Shown here: one piece after another, positions 12,455 through 24,400 of the stretch
How positions within the stretch are numbered: position 1 is the first letter of the stretch
Layout of the letters: every line of letters starts with the position of its first letter
NCBI RefSeq assembly: GCF_018691265.1
Contig: NW_024881329.1
Location: 4,960,001 to 5,024,000, forward strand
Direction: 5' to 3'
From: Tyto alba
Taxonomy: Eukaryota > Chordata > Aves > Strigiformes > Tytonidae
DNA length: 64,000 bases
Notes under the pieces: generated by a model
Database searches by the model: none
The model's input: the letters and a program-made list of their open reading frames with translations, nothing else
What the model was told of the DNA's origin: nothing
Program-made: the position numbers and the translations under genes

Positions 12455-15400
12455 GTGAGCTCGGGGGCGGCCGGGACCGTGAGGGCCGGGATCGCGAGGC
12501 CGGGGCGCGGCGGCCGTTCGAGGCGGCGGGTCGGGGCCGTGCGGCGGCTGGCGGCCCCCCCCCCCCACACACACACTCCGTGAGGTCGGGGCGGCGGGCG
12601 GCCCGCCGGGGCCTGGGAGCCCACCCGCAGCGGCGGAGCCCGGCCGGGCCGCGGCGGGGGCTGGGGCTGGGGCTGGGGGGGCGGCGGTCTGCCGCGGGGC
12701 TGCTCCTGTCAACAGGTCTCGGCGCGGCGGGGTTCGGGGCTTGGGCCGGCCGGCCGTTGGGAGTACCGGGAGGCGGGGGCTGCGGTTAAAAATCGCAATA
12801 AGTCCTTTTGTTTGCTCTGAAAACAGAAGTCTGCCACGTCTCAAATGCGGGTCGGAGACAAAGAGTGACAAGTTTGGGGTGAGCGTGCGGCGTTGTCCAA
12901 CACCTCTGTATTCACTGCCAAGGAACAGCCTGCAACGGCTGTCTGGGGCAGATTATAATGTGAAAGGCACTTGGGTTATCATGAATATTGTTATGAAGAC
13001 AGTTTGTGTTTTGAGCAGTTTGCGTTTTGACTCAAGCTATCAGTTTTATGTTGATTCAGTATGAAATAACCCCCTTACTTGCCTGAATGAAGTCTGGCAG
13101 TAGGAAGGGCCTGTCGCCTTTTGGTTCATAAGTAGACTGGTTTCATTCCTTTGGCAGGACCTAAATTATAAGTTGTGCTTATTTGGATAAAAAAAATATT
13201 TTCTCTTTGGTAGCCACCAGTTTAGGGAAACACTTTTCCTGTCTGTTCTGTAACCAAGTGCCAGAGTTCTATGTTTCTATGTTTAGCATGCTTAAACCAG
13301 TGTAAATGAGAGGAGTAGTTTTTTTTAGCATAAAGTATAGGAAAAACAGAAAGAGTGTACTCTTCAATTCTGACACTGCTGAAATGGAGACACTAGGATT
13401 GAGAGCATCTCAGTCTCTCCGTATCACTAGTAAAACTCTGGTAACGGTCACTAACAATGTGACCAGTTGATAATACAGACCAACCATATGCTAGATATGT
13501 TTAATTCTTCAGATTCCATCGTGTTTTCAGAATCTATAAAACGTGCTCTTTAATATTTAGCCTGATACAGTTTGTCTCTGACTTTACATAGAGGTCTGGT
13601 TTGTAACATAAATATGAAAATACCAGATATATAAATACTTTAAGATATTTAAATACCTGTTTTATGACTCAAAACAAGCTGATTCACTAAATTATCTTTG
13701 GCTTATTATTGTTCTTGCTTTAGATGTTTAAAACTTTTTACCCTCTTAGTTTTCTCATGCAGCTTTAATGTACTCTACCACTATTTTTTGTCACAAATAC
13801 TTATAAACCATGATGAGTTGAAGAAATATCTGCCATGTTCTCTACTGCAGATGTGATGGTGGAGGGAGGCAATCCTACTTGTGCAATGGATGAGGGGTTT
13901 TGATACCCTTTCTAGAAGAGGCAGGGTTAGGATTTGCTTACCTGATAACTCATATGGTGAGAGTGCAGTCCATTTCATAGCAGAAGCAGTTTGGTTTCCT
14001 GCCATTCTAGCATGTTAGTGGTGCAGCTTTTAACTCTAAATTTGGCCTGAGTCTCTGAACATGAGTGGAGCTGTGCTGGGTGGGCACTGCTTGAGGTTAT
14101 CTGCAGCTGCTAAGCTGCAGAAGAGGGCCTGTGGAGGTTTTCTGATCAATGGGCATCAAAGTAACTCCACTAGATTAAAGCTAATACATAAAAATACATT
14201 CATAGAAGAATATAATTTTTATTTTTGCTAAAAATACCATACAGGCTAATTGCAAAATTTACTGGTATGTAGAGTTAACAGGTTTCCGGAAATGTTAGTC
14301 CCTGCATATCCACTAAATTATCCTTTGTGAAGTACAAAAACTTCACAGTGCACTAAACTAAGTGCCTATTGTATGAAATCCATGCCTACTGTAATGAAAA
14401 AGAGTAATGTGCACAAGTAGTATTTATATATCTCAAAAGTAGAAACTGTAGAGAAACTCTATTTAAGAAATAATATGGTCTTGTATCATAAAAGAGGGAC
14501 CTGCATAAAACAGGTGTTGCATCATGTCCCTGTAAAAACAGATCTGCTTGTTCATCTCCCCATGGAAATCCAGATTCAAAAGGAACGTTGCTGAAATCAG
14601 CCTTTCAGTTCCCTATTAGTTGCATCAAGTTTTGTTTCTAAATAAAGCAATACTGACACGAGCTAGTGTTATAAGCTATGAATGACATGTTGCTAATAAT
14701 CTTCATAGCAGTTGCTGAAAAGAGCCCCAGATTCTCTCACATAATGTTCCATAGGGGCTTCAATATTTTGTGTGTGTGTGTGTATATATCTTGTTACATG
14801 TGTTCACATTAGCAGTTTGTTAGATTTCCAGTGGGAACTTGCTTTGATTAGACATGATACCAGTTACAAGATTTGATGTTGATTTTAGTGAGATTTAAAT
14901 ACTTTCTATGTCATTCTTGGTGAAATTGGTACACTATTATGCTTCAAGTCTTACGTGCCATAATGGATGTGGTGAAGCACTTCAAGATGTTTGCATGGAA
15001 GATGTTCTTTAAAGTATGAAACTATTGCAGTTTTTTAAAAAACACTGAGCCTAATTGGAACCAAGTAATTATTTTACCTTTTTTTTCTATTGTCATTAAT
15101 AATGTATTAGAAATTATCTCACAGAGCTCCCTACTCCTTTTAACTGAGGATAATTCTTTGGTGTACTGAATTTACAAATAAATCTGATATAGAATAGCAT
15201 TTAACCACAAAGATTACCCAGAACTGAAACAGCTTGTCATCCACGTCAGCACTTGTTGAAGTGTCATTTTAAGTCAGACTGATACATTCTCTGAGTGTGA
15301 ATCCTTACAAAATAGCCTCCAGTGAAGTTGACAGATACAGGTGGCTACCAGAAATTAAGACTTTGTGAAGTAAAACAGTAGCAAAATCCTGGAGCTTGTT

Positions 15401-18400
15401 CAGAGGACCCTGTGTGTTACAGAGCCTGCCCCCAAAATTGTCACCTACAAACTAATGAACGTTTATCACTGCAAGAGAAGTACAGAAAGTGGCTGCAAAG
15501 TACAGACTGCTGTTGTAGAATCAGCCTGCTATTCCATTGGTGTGCATGCATTTATTATGCGGTTAAAACTTGTCTCAAAACAGGGACAAGAAATGCATTG
15601 TATTGTATCAGCATCCACATGAGAAGAACTGCAAGATACGCAATGTAAAAAGCCAGTAAGGGGTGAGGGAGGGCTTTTAGATCTGAACTTTACAGTTAAG
15701 TTCTAGGTGGCACTTGCAAACACTGACTAAAATGTGTCAAACATTCAGCTTTTCCTATTCCTGGTCTCTTTTTTGCTTAAGCAGATGAAAACAGCGACCA
15801 CAATACCACTACATAAAGGAAAGCATAAAGTATGCTTTTTAGTTTGTTTTTTTTTTTTTTTTTAACTGTGTGAAGAGACATCTAACAGAAGGAATTTCTG
15901 CATTTTTTTTCAGCTAGTGGTTCAGCTTGATTGTTGTGACAGCAGCTGCAAAATCTTAAGAAAATTATTTTTGCATTTTTAAGAGTAAAATGTATGACCT
16001 TGTTCGATTGGTTTTGGGAAATGAGAACAGTATGAGCTGACAGCTAAAATACTCTTATCAGTAAAGCCTTTCTCTTGGTAGGGGTTGTTAGAACCTGAAG
16101 ACAGTCAAACAAATTTAAGCATGGTTGGTAACTGCCATTTACTTTGTCACAACTAGATCTTGCTAATAGTAGTTGAGAAAGCATTATGTGCATGTATTCT
16201 AAGAAAGTCTAACTTTGAGCGAGCTGCTGGTAACCGCAGCACGGTGTCTGCAGAGGGGACAGTGATAAGGCTGTAGCAGAGGCCTTGGAAGTACCAGCAC
16301 AGGGTGGTAGCAGAGAGACCCCTGGGCAGTTAACACAGGTGACTACTTTCTGTTTGGAAAGCTGCCTTTTGAGGAACTTGCATTAGGGCACTTCGAGAGG
16401 AGTGACACAAACAAGGATGTACGTGTGGCTTAACTGGGTGAATGAACCATTACTGATGTTATCAGAAAGTTATACCCTGAAGAATATTTAGGGGGAAACA
16501 GGGACTTCCCATTGGAGAAGGCTACATGTCTTGGTGAATGGTGAGAAAGAACAAGTGTTGTAACATCATACAGGGGTCATAACTTGCTAGCGAAAAAACA
16601 AGCAAACAAAAAAGCCCCACTCTGTGAGAACCTCTGCAAGTTGCCCTCACTGGATAGCACAAGTGGAATTGTCTTTACATTGCGAGTGCAAGCCCATAGC
16701 AAAATGATTAGTTGCACAGGTGCTCTATTTGAGAATCAGATTTGGGAGAATTGATCACTCATATCTTGCACTGCAATTAGAGATTTTTTTATTGAATTGT
16801 GAAAATCTGTATTGTTTGTCTTCTCTCTGCTTGGCTGCTGTGGTGACCCTAAGAACCTAAAGTCACGGAGTCAGTATCTGACCATCCTTTACCCTGGTTA
16901 GTTAAGGAGAAACTAAGGAGAATCCTTCTCTGTGTAAATAATGCTCATCCTTAAAGACCGTACTTCTGTTGCTTGTGTCTGGGTCTTGTATTTGGTCTAG
17001 ACCTTTTAAGGCTTCATCTGCATGCCACAAAGGTTACAATTACTCTATAAAATCAGTTTTAAAATCCAAGATTTGGCACTTGGATGCTGACATCAAAAAA
17101 GATGCAACTGTATCAGGATTGTGTGCCGTGTTCCAAAGGAAGTCAGTGATTTAAGAGCAAAACCTTGGTTGCAGATTACACAGTTAAATTTGTGACCTGG
17201 AGCCTGCCTGCTGACTGAGGCTGGATCCTAGGCACTGGCACTCTGCATTTAAGGGATGGATGCCTTATATGTATATAAACTATATCTGATACAGATCCCT
17301 CACAAATCAGTATGCATGCATGTGAATGTATAGGCACGTACAGCCTTGTGGGTCTATTTACCATATTAATACCAATCTTGTTAAATTTATCTCTTTGATT
17401 TGAGTTATGCTTTTCAGAGAAAAAAAATCTGCTGCTTTCTCGGCCATGTAACTTTGTATACTAGATGGGCCACTGAAACAGTTTATTCTGGCTGTAAGTG
17501 GAACACAAATAAGATTTGGTAATGAATTTCCACGATATTCTTAAAGTACTGTTAGTCAGATTCAGGGAGAGCCAGTTATTGGGCAGGTAGCTATGGCAAG
17601 GTTTGCAGAGATTAAGGTAAAAAATTAGAAGCCTCAGGAGAAATACTACTCCCTGGTAGGAAAAGATTTGTTATTTCTTGAGGGTACACAGTTGAAGAAA
17701 GGCACTTCCACAGCCTTTATGTTTTGCTTTGGCTAAAGCAGTGCCCACTGTGTGTATCTCACCAGTATTCAGTTAGAGATGGCACTAGGTGCTGCCCAGA
17801 GAGACGTAATCCAGGTTTACAACTTGAGTAGCGTGGTGTTTGGGAAGAGCTTGACCTGCTCTCTCTGAAAGGCTGCATATTTATGGTTCTCTGATTTAAG
17901 CAACTTGAAAATAGCTATAAAAAGCCAGAATAGTGCAGCTTTTTATAGTTTGGTGCTTGGATGATAAAGTAGTGACATGTCCTGGCTTATTTTGTCTGGT
18001 TTACCTGGAACCTGATATATGTTCATTTGCACTGCATGTAAAACAGTTTATCAGTGCTTGTGGAACATGTGCATGGTTCAGTGCTTTTAAAAAGACTACG
18101 TGTAAGCTGGTTATTTTATGCTATTTTTAAATGAAAGTGAAAAAAACTTAACAATAGTAGTGACTCACAGTACAGAAAATGGGTATTTATTAATTGTTTA
18201 GCTGTGTTTTCAGTTGTTAATATAAAGAAATGGTACTGATAGAGACTTTTAAATCTTGAATTTTGCACCGTTTGCCAAGCTGCTTTACAAACCTGCTCCT
18301 GGATGGGATTGTTGGTTGTAGTGCAGCAAAACAAAGCCTGAAAACTGCTTCCCCTTCACTTTAATTCTTTATAAAGCCTCCTAACAGGATGGATCAATCT

Positions 18401-21400
18401 GCATTTGTCCCTGCTGTTTAGCAGTTTTCAAAGGTGCTCCTTAGGCATAAAGGTCTTTCAGAATCATAGAATCATTTAGGCTGGAAAAGACCCTCAAGCT
18501 CAGGTTCAACCACATTCTCTGTTTTGAAAATCATGTGTTTTGTCTGTTTTTTAAAAAAAGTGTAGAAATTGAATTATTAAACCAGGCTTTATGAAACTGT
18601 TACCAGTGGCAAAACATGACATGTTTGAGTAAAATAATTTACATAGATATACTGAGTAAACGACACAGTACCTCAAATTGTTTCTAAAGTACTAATTTCT
18701 TTCAACCTATTCCTGAAAGGATTTTCACTGATAATGCTTGGTTTGCTTTGCCTCTCTCTGTTCCAGTTTAGATGGAGCATGCCAAATGACTTTGGGCCAC
18801 TGAGTCATGGGCTACATTTGAGCAAAAACTGAGAGGTAGCACTGCATCATGGTTTGGGCTTCCTGAATAGTTAGGTCTTGGAATACTTTTGGTGTAAACT
18901 TTTTGGTGCAAGTTAGAGGGGCAAGGATCTTGGCTTCCCAGAAGAGTGGCCCAGCTCCAATCACCTTCTTATTTAAATAGTCCTAGATATGATGGTCAAT
19001 TCCAATTATTTCAATTGTAAGTACCAAAATTTGTGCAATTGGAGCTTCTAGTGATAAGGATTTTACAAAACCAGTTCTCAGATTGCGGTAAATTCTCTTG
19101 CACAGAGGTGAATCTTGGTAAATGAGCTTGTCTGTAGTAGGTCTTTAATGGGATTAAGCAACATGTCATGTTTTACTACTGCAATGTACTGGATGGTGTA
19201 TTTTTGGAATTTTGTTTCAGTCATTTCAGAAATTACTAAAGGTGATTACAAGTAGCTGGTATTGTAGCTGTCCTTCTTGGAGCCAGTTCTTGGACTGCAT
19301 TTTTAGAAATGAGTCTCTGAACCTTGCTTCTTAGTGCATGTATATACAAGATAGGGTATGAGTTTGCACATTAGTAGCTAAAGTAATTCAAGGATCTATT
19401 GTATGCTGCTGTTGGAATGAATCAGAAATTAGAACAAAGGCTTCTGTTGGGTGATACTGAAATCTGTAGGGAGTTACGCTACTAGTTTGCCTGATTATTG
19501 CTTCTAAACCATCTGGATGTAGGTATCTTTACCAGATATTTTAATTTTTTTTGATAAGTTTCATAAAGCTATATGAGTATTTGTGGGAATGCTGACTTGT
19601 GTGGCTTTTTTATTAGTGATATTGGTTTTATTTGGGACCGTATTTCACTGATCTTTCATTTAGTGAGGATTCTAACTTTCCGTGTGGGAGATCTTGATAT
19701 TAGGTTATAATTCATTGGTTTACTGCTGAAATTCAGAAAAAAAAAACAACTCAGAGTTGTTGGGGGGTTTTTGTGTGTGGTGTGTGTTTTTTTTTGTTGT
19801 TGTTGTTTTTATTTTTTTCCCTAAATGTATTATTCTGCTTTCCGTCTGCTTCTGGGTATAACTGGCTTCTATACTTTTTTTCTTTGCAAATGTCTGTCCT
19901 CATTGCTTTGTTTATCTTCACTTTTTTGATCTTCTTGCCATAAACAAACATGTATTTGTTCCTTTCCATTCTATCATTCTAAAGCCCAATCTGATAATTG
20001 GTACATTTACAAAAGGTAATGTCTGAACAGGTGTAGCACACAAATGCAAGTGTTCATTATAGATCCCAGTAAGAAAGGCGCTCAGACTCTTAACATACTG
20101 ATTAAAACAATGTTTATTGGAGATAACAGAAGGAAAAAAGGGGATAACATAAATAACTTCACATCTGTTCAGCTGCTGGAACCCCAACTTGTACAACACT
20201 GGACAGACATCTAGGCATGGCAAGCTGTGCAAATCCTGTCTGTGGTGAGGATCACCAGCATTGTCATCTTTAGGGCTTTTATAGGATGTTCTTGGAAGTA
20301 AACAGCTCTATCATGTTCAGTGGCAAGAAAAAGGATGTTACATGGAAACATGCTGCTTCCTTTCAAGATACGCTAAGACATAGTATCACAGAATGGTTTG
20401 GGTTGGAAGGGACCTTTACAGCTCCTCTAGTCCAACTCCCCACGGTAACTAGGGACATCTGCAGCTGGAGCAGGTTGCTCAGAGCCCTGTCCAACCTGGC
20501 CTTGAACGTTTCCAGGGATGGGGATGTCTGCACCCTCTCTGGGCAGCCTGTACCAGTGCCTCACCACCTTCATCTTAAAACAATTCTTCCTTCTATCTAG
20601 CCTGAATCTCCCCTTTTTCAGTTTAAAACCATTACCCCCCCGTCCTATCGCTACAGGCCCTACTAGAAAGTCTGTCCCCTTATAAGCCCCCTTTAAGTGC
20701 TGAAAGGCTGCAGTAAGGTCTCCCGGGAGCCTTCCCTTCTCCAGGCAAATTATACCACATGCAAGTGGTGTAATTGCCAGGTGCCAAGTGGGAGCTGTGT
20801 ATTCTGTCACAGTTTCTCTGCTGAGTTCATCCAATGGTCTCAAGCAATAAGCATAGTGGAGTGCAGGCCTGCACCTATTCAGGTCAACTGGTATGCGGAT
20901 CACCAACTCCTTCATGTACAATAGTCTTCTGTTTAAGATCACTGGAGCAGGAACTAAAAATCAGTGTCACTGGTTTTAGATCAACCTAGTAATTATGCTG
21001 GTGAAGTCAGTTCAGGAGTTGGAACTCACCAGCTCCAGTTTCAGTTGGTGTAGTTACATTTTTCTTCAGTCGGTTTATTTTCACTGAATAAGATAACTGG
21101 AAACTGAAATGAGTCTGCACAAAAAAGCTGAAAGCGCTAGTGGACCTGTAAACCTGCAGACTCTGGCAGCCTGTGCTGTAATCTGCTTTTGTTTTCTGCT
21201 TGGTCAAAGACTAAGGCTGCACTGAAATATTTTTATTCCATTACTGATGCAGCTGTTGCATTCCTTCTGAGTCTAGTGCATTTTACTCATTTCTCTTGGT
21301 TTCCCTACCCATCTTCTGGTTTCCTGTTCATTTCTCCAGGAAGCTGAGTGCACTCTTGTTGCAGATGAATGGAATGCACCTCCCTCAGAGAGCAGCAGCA

Positions 21401-24400
21401 ATACATTTTATTGAGAGAAAATAATAACTTGACAGGGTTCAATAAGTTCAATGGAATTTAACAAAGTTTTAAGAGTGGTTTGACAAGGTTCAGTAAGTTT
21501 GGCAAGGATCACCTTATTCATTGCTGCATGGAAGAAACATACAGAGTAAAATTGAGTTAGAATTAACTGAGAATGATTCACACAGACAGGAGATGCAAAG
21601 AGTAAGGAGGACCCTCCCATTGAGCCATGCAGCTCAGAGTGGACCCTCACGCTTTCTGTAGTCCCCTTGGAGCCTAGCTGTGGCTGGATCCAATCTTGGT
21701 CGATGGTTTATGTCTAATGGCATTATCCGCACAATGCTTACACTAATATGAAGTAGCTACTTGGATTAGTAATGTTTCATAATACTAATTCAGCATGCTA
21801 TCAGTCACTTACCAAGGATCTGTCGCAGGTAAGGGATCTCTGCCTTGGGTAAGAAAGGATCTCTTAGTCTCAGGTGAGGAATCTCTAACCTTGAGAGGTG
21901 TCCATGCTCAAGGGGAGAGTCACCTGGTGTGCAGTCCAGCTGCAGTTCAGGGAGAGCTCCAGCTGGGCCCATCCTGATGGTAATATTTATTGAGTGAAGT
22001 ACTTGGCTGCTAGTCAGTAGAATAGACAAGATAGATGTGTGTGTTTTAGCTCTAATACCTTGTTCCGTACTTTGGTTATCTTGTACTTCTGGGTTTTGAA
22101 ACCACCTCTCAAAATATTTTTCAAGACACTTTTACTCCTTTGTATGTGAGCCGGGGGCTTTCTAGCTTGCAAATTTACCCCAAGGATGTAAGGCCTGTTG
22201 TTCCTTAGTCAGCCTGAACCAAAGTACAGCTGAGAGTCAAGCATATCTGTCACAACTCTCAGCTTCAGTGGGAGTTCATTATTTGCTTATTCTGTACCAT
22301 CTCTATGCTTAAAGTCAAGTACATAACTGCTACACAACTCCTCAGTTTTAAAAATGTCGAGATTTTTACATTTATTAACTTCTGACGTGTTTCTTTGCTC
22401 TTTGCAGAAAAGGTACAGTTTGGCTGTTGGTCCTCCCAAAAAGGTTCCAAAAGTCAAGGGTGTAGAGTCTGCAGCAGTGCAAGCATTTCTCAGACGGCAA
22501 GAAGAAGAAAAAAGAAAAAAAGGTAATAGCCCAAAATATTTCCTATGGGACACTTTCATTGACTCTTTGAGACTTTGACACCCTCTTCAAAGCTCTTGCA
22601 AATACCGCTACACATCTGTTTCTGGAATTGATGCACATAACTGATCCTAAGGGAAAGCCAGGACTAAGTAAGGACGAGGGATGTTTGCATGCTTTCCTTA
22701 GGAGTTAAATATTAATCAGCTACACTAGAATTCATTGTTGGAAATGAAGTAGTTATGGTGAAGAGATACTGCAAGAAACCATCTGGACTGCTGGTAACTT
22801 AACTTTGAAAAGCTTTATCTGTGTGAAAAAATGGTAAGAGTTCCTGTTGTGTCTTAATCTAGTGTATCAATGCAGTCTGAATTTTAAATTTGTATGATGG
22901 GTTTTGAGCTACATTTTTTTTCCACTGTATTATCTTTCCTTTAAATACTCTATAGAATAAAATAATACTGAATTGCTTCCGATGTTAATGCTTTGTTAAA
23001 GGTAACCAAATCTGATAGACTGGATGACCCAGGGTCATCCCCTGGACCTCCTCTCTTGGGCTAGTCATGAGCCTGCTCCACATCCCTGGTGCCAGATCCA
23101 GCCAGAAGCAAGATTGAGCATGAATTCCCCATAGGCATGCATGCATACTGACTGTACAGTCACGGCCCTTGACACTAGAATAACATAGGAAGGGGATGGT
23201 ACCTTGACAGGCACCCAAAGCATGAATAGCCCAATCCTTTTTCTAGGAATTGGTTCTTTTCCTGAGTCTTTCTGGTATTTGGCTCTCATCTCCCTTGCTC
23301 TTTCCAGTATCTGCCGTTCAGACTTCTCATCCTATTCACTGTCTAGTTTAGCCTGAATTTTGTCAGCAGATCACACACAAAGTAGCTAAAAACAGTTCAT
23401 GAAGAATACAGGACAGACTATGGAGATAGGGCACAGGGCTCTACCAGACAAATGTAGTGACCAGCAGCTTGCTTATCTGTGGCAGGCTGCTTCTGTGTCT
23501 CTACACACACATTCATCCTGTTTACCAATTCTTATTCCCCCCAGTACTCTGATTTACCTCCCTTTCTTCATCTTCCCTTAAACATCTGATAGTAAATTCT
23601 GTACAGTCTCAAAATTCTCTTGCTCAGTCTCACAACTCCTTTCATTACCCAGCGATCCCCCATAAATCCTGTATGTCCTTACACAGTAATTCTCCTTAGT
23701 TTGCATAGCATTCTGGAAAGGTGTTTCAGTTGAATCACCTTAGTGGGATTTACAGTAGCAGCACTTGACTTAATTGTTCACCTTGGTTTGTCAGAGTAGC
23801 TAATTCAGATGGGTTACCTTGCCCTGTTAGCGTACCTCTGATCACTTCTTGGTCTGTTTTGAATAGCTGTTAGCCAGATACCCTTAAATTACTGTCCTAA
23901 ATGATTTATCAGTTTGAGAAAGAAACTGAAATAAAATAGTGCTTTTGCATAACTTTCTCCTGGCTTTCTTTTACAGCACTGGAAGAAAGAAGAAAGAAAG
24001 AAGAGCTCTTGGCTAGACGTATTGAACTGAAGCATGACAGAAAGGCAAGAGCTATGGCCTCACGAACAAAGGATAATTTTTATGGTTATAATGGCATTCC
24101 TGTTGAAGAGAAGCCTAAAAAGAAGAGGACTTGCGAGAATGTTGCTCGGGCCCCAGAGGCTGAGCATGCAACAGAAGATGAAACTGAGCACCTTGAATAC
24201 AGTCAGACTGAATCTGAGCATGAGCAAGAAGAATATGAAGAGAAACCATCCAAAGTTGCAGTGAAACCAAAGGCACCTCACAAAAGTGTACCAGCACCTC
24301 TGAACTTCGCAGAGCTCTTAAGGCTTGCTGAAAAAAAACAGTATGAACCCGTGGAAATAAAAGCAGTGAAAAAGGTAGAAGAGAGACCAAGAACAGCAGA

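Larger units (their letters stand above)
11690..12860 (+). promoter_or_regulatory. SPTY2D1: CpG-island promoter of SPTY2D1
   Basis: GC- and CpG-rich DNA surrounds coding exon 1 of SPTY2D1. A composite ETS/CRE-like element GGAAGTGACG lies at 12227-12236, and a second TGACG half site at 12248-12252, about 140-170 bases before the start codon. A 21-G homopolymer lies at 12054-12074. No TATA box is evident at the expected spacing, as usual for a housekeeping CpG promoter. The transcription start was not determined. Large open frames on both strands here are a by-product of the base composition. Confidence 0.75.
12455..22407 (+). other. SPTY2D1: SPTY2D1 intron 1 (about 10 kb)
   Basis: The intron runs from GTGAGC to a TTTGCAG acceptor. 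It contains a (CA)-rich tract after a 12-C run near 12555, a (TG)n tract at 14769-14783, a T-rich low-complexity stretch at 19737-19817, two CR1 tails (18460-18520 and 20382-20755) and a solo LTR (21357-22254). No additional coding exon was recognised. Confidence 0.85.

Noticed and set aside
11738..12871. 377-codon antisense open frame across the SPTY2D1 promoter
   Set aside because: It is driven by GC-rich, stop-poor CpG-island sequence. It crosses a poly(G) run and has low-complexity Pro/Ala/Arg composition without a domain.
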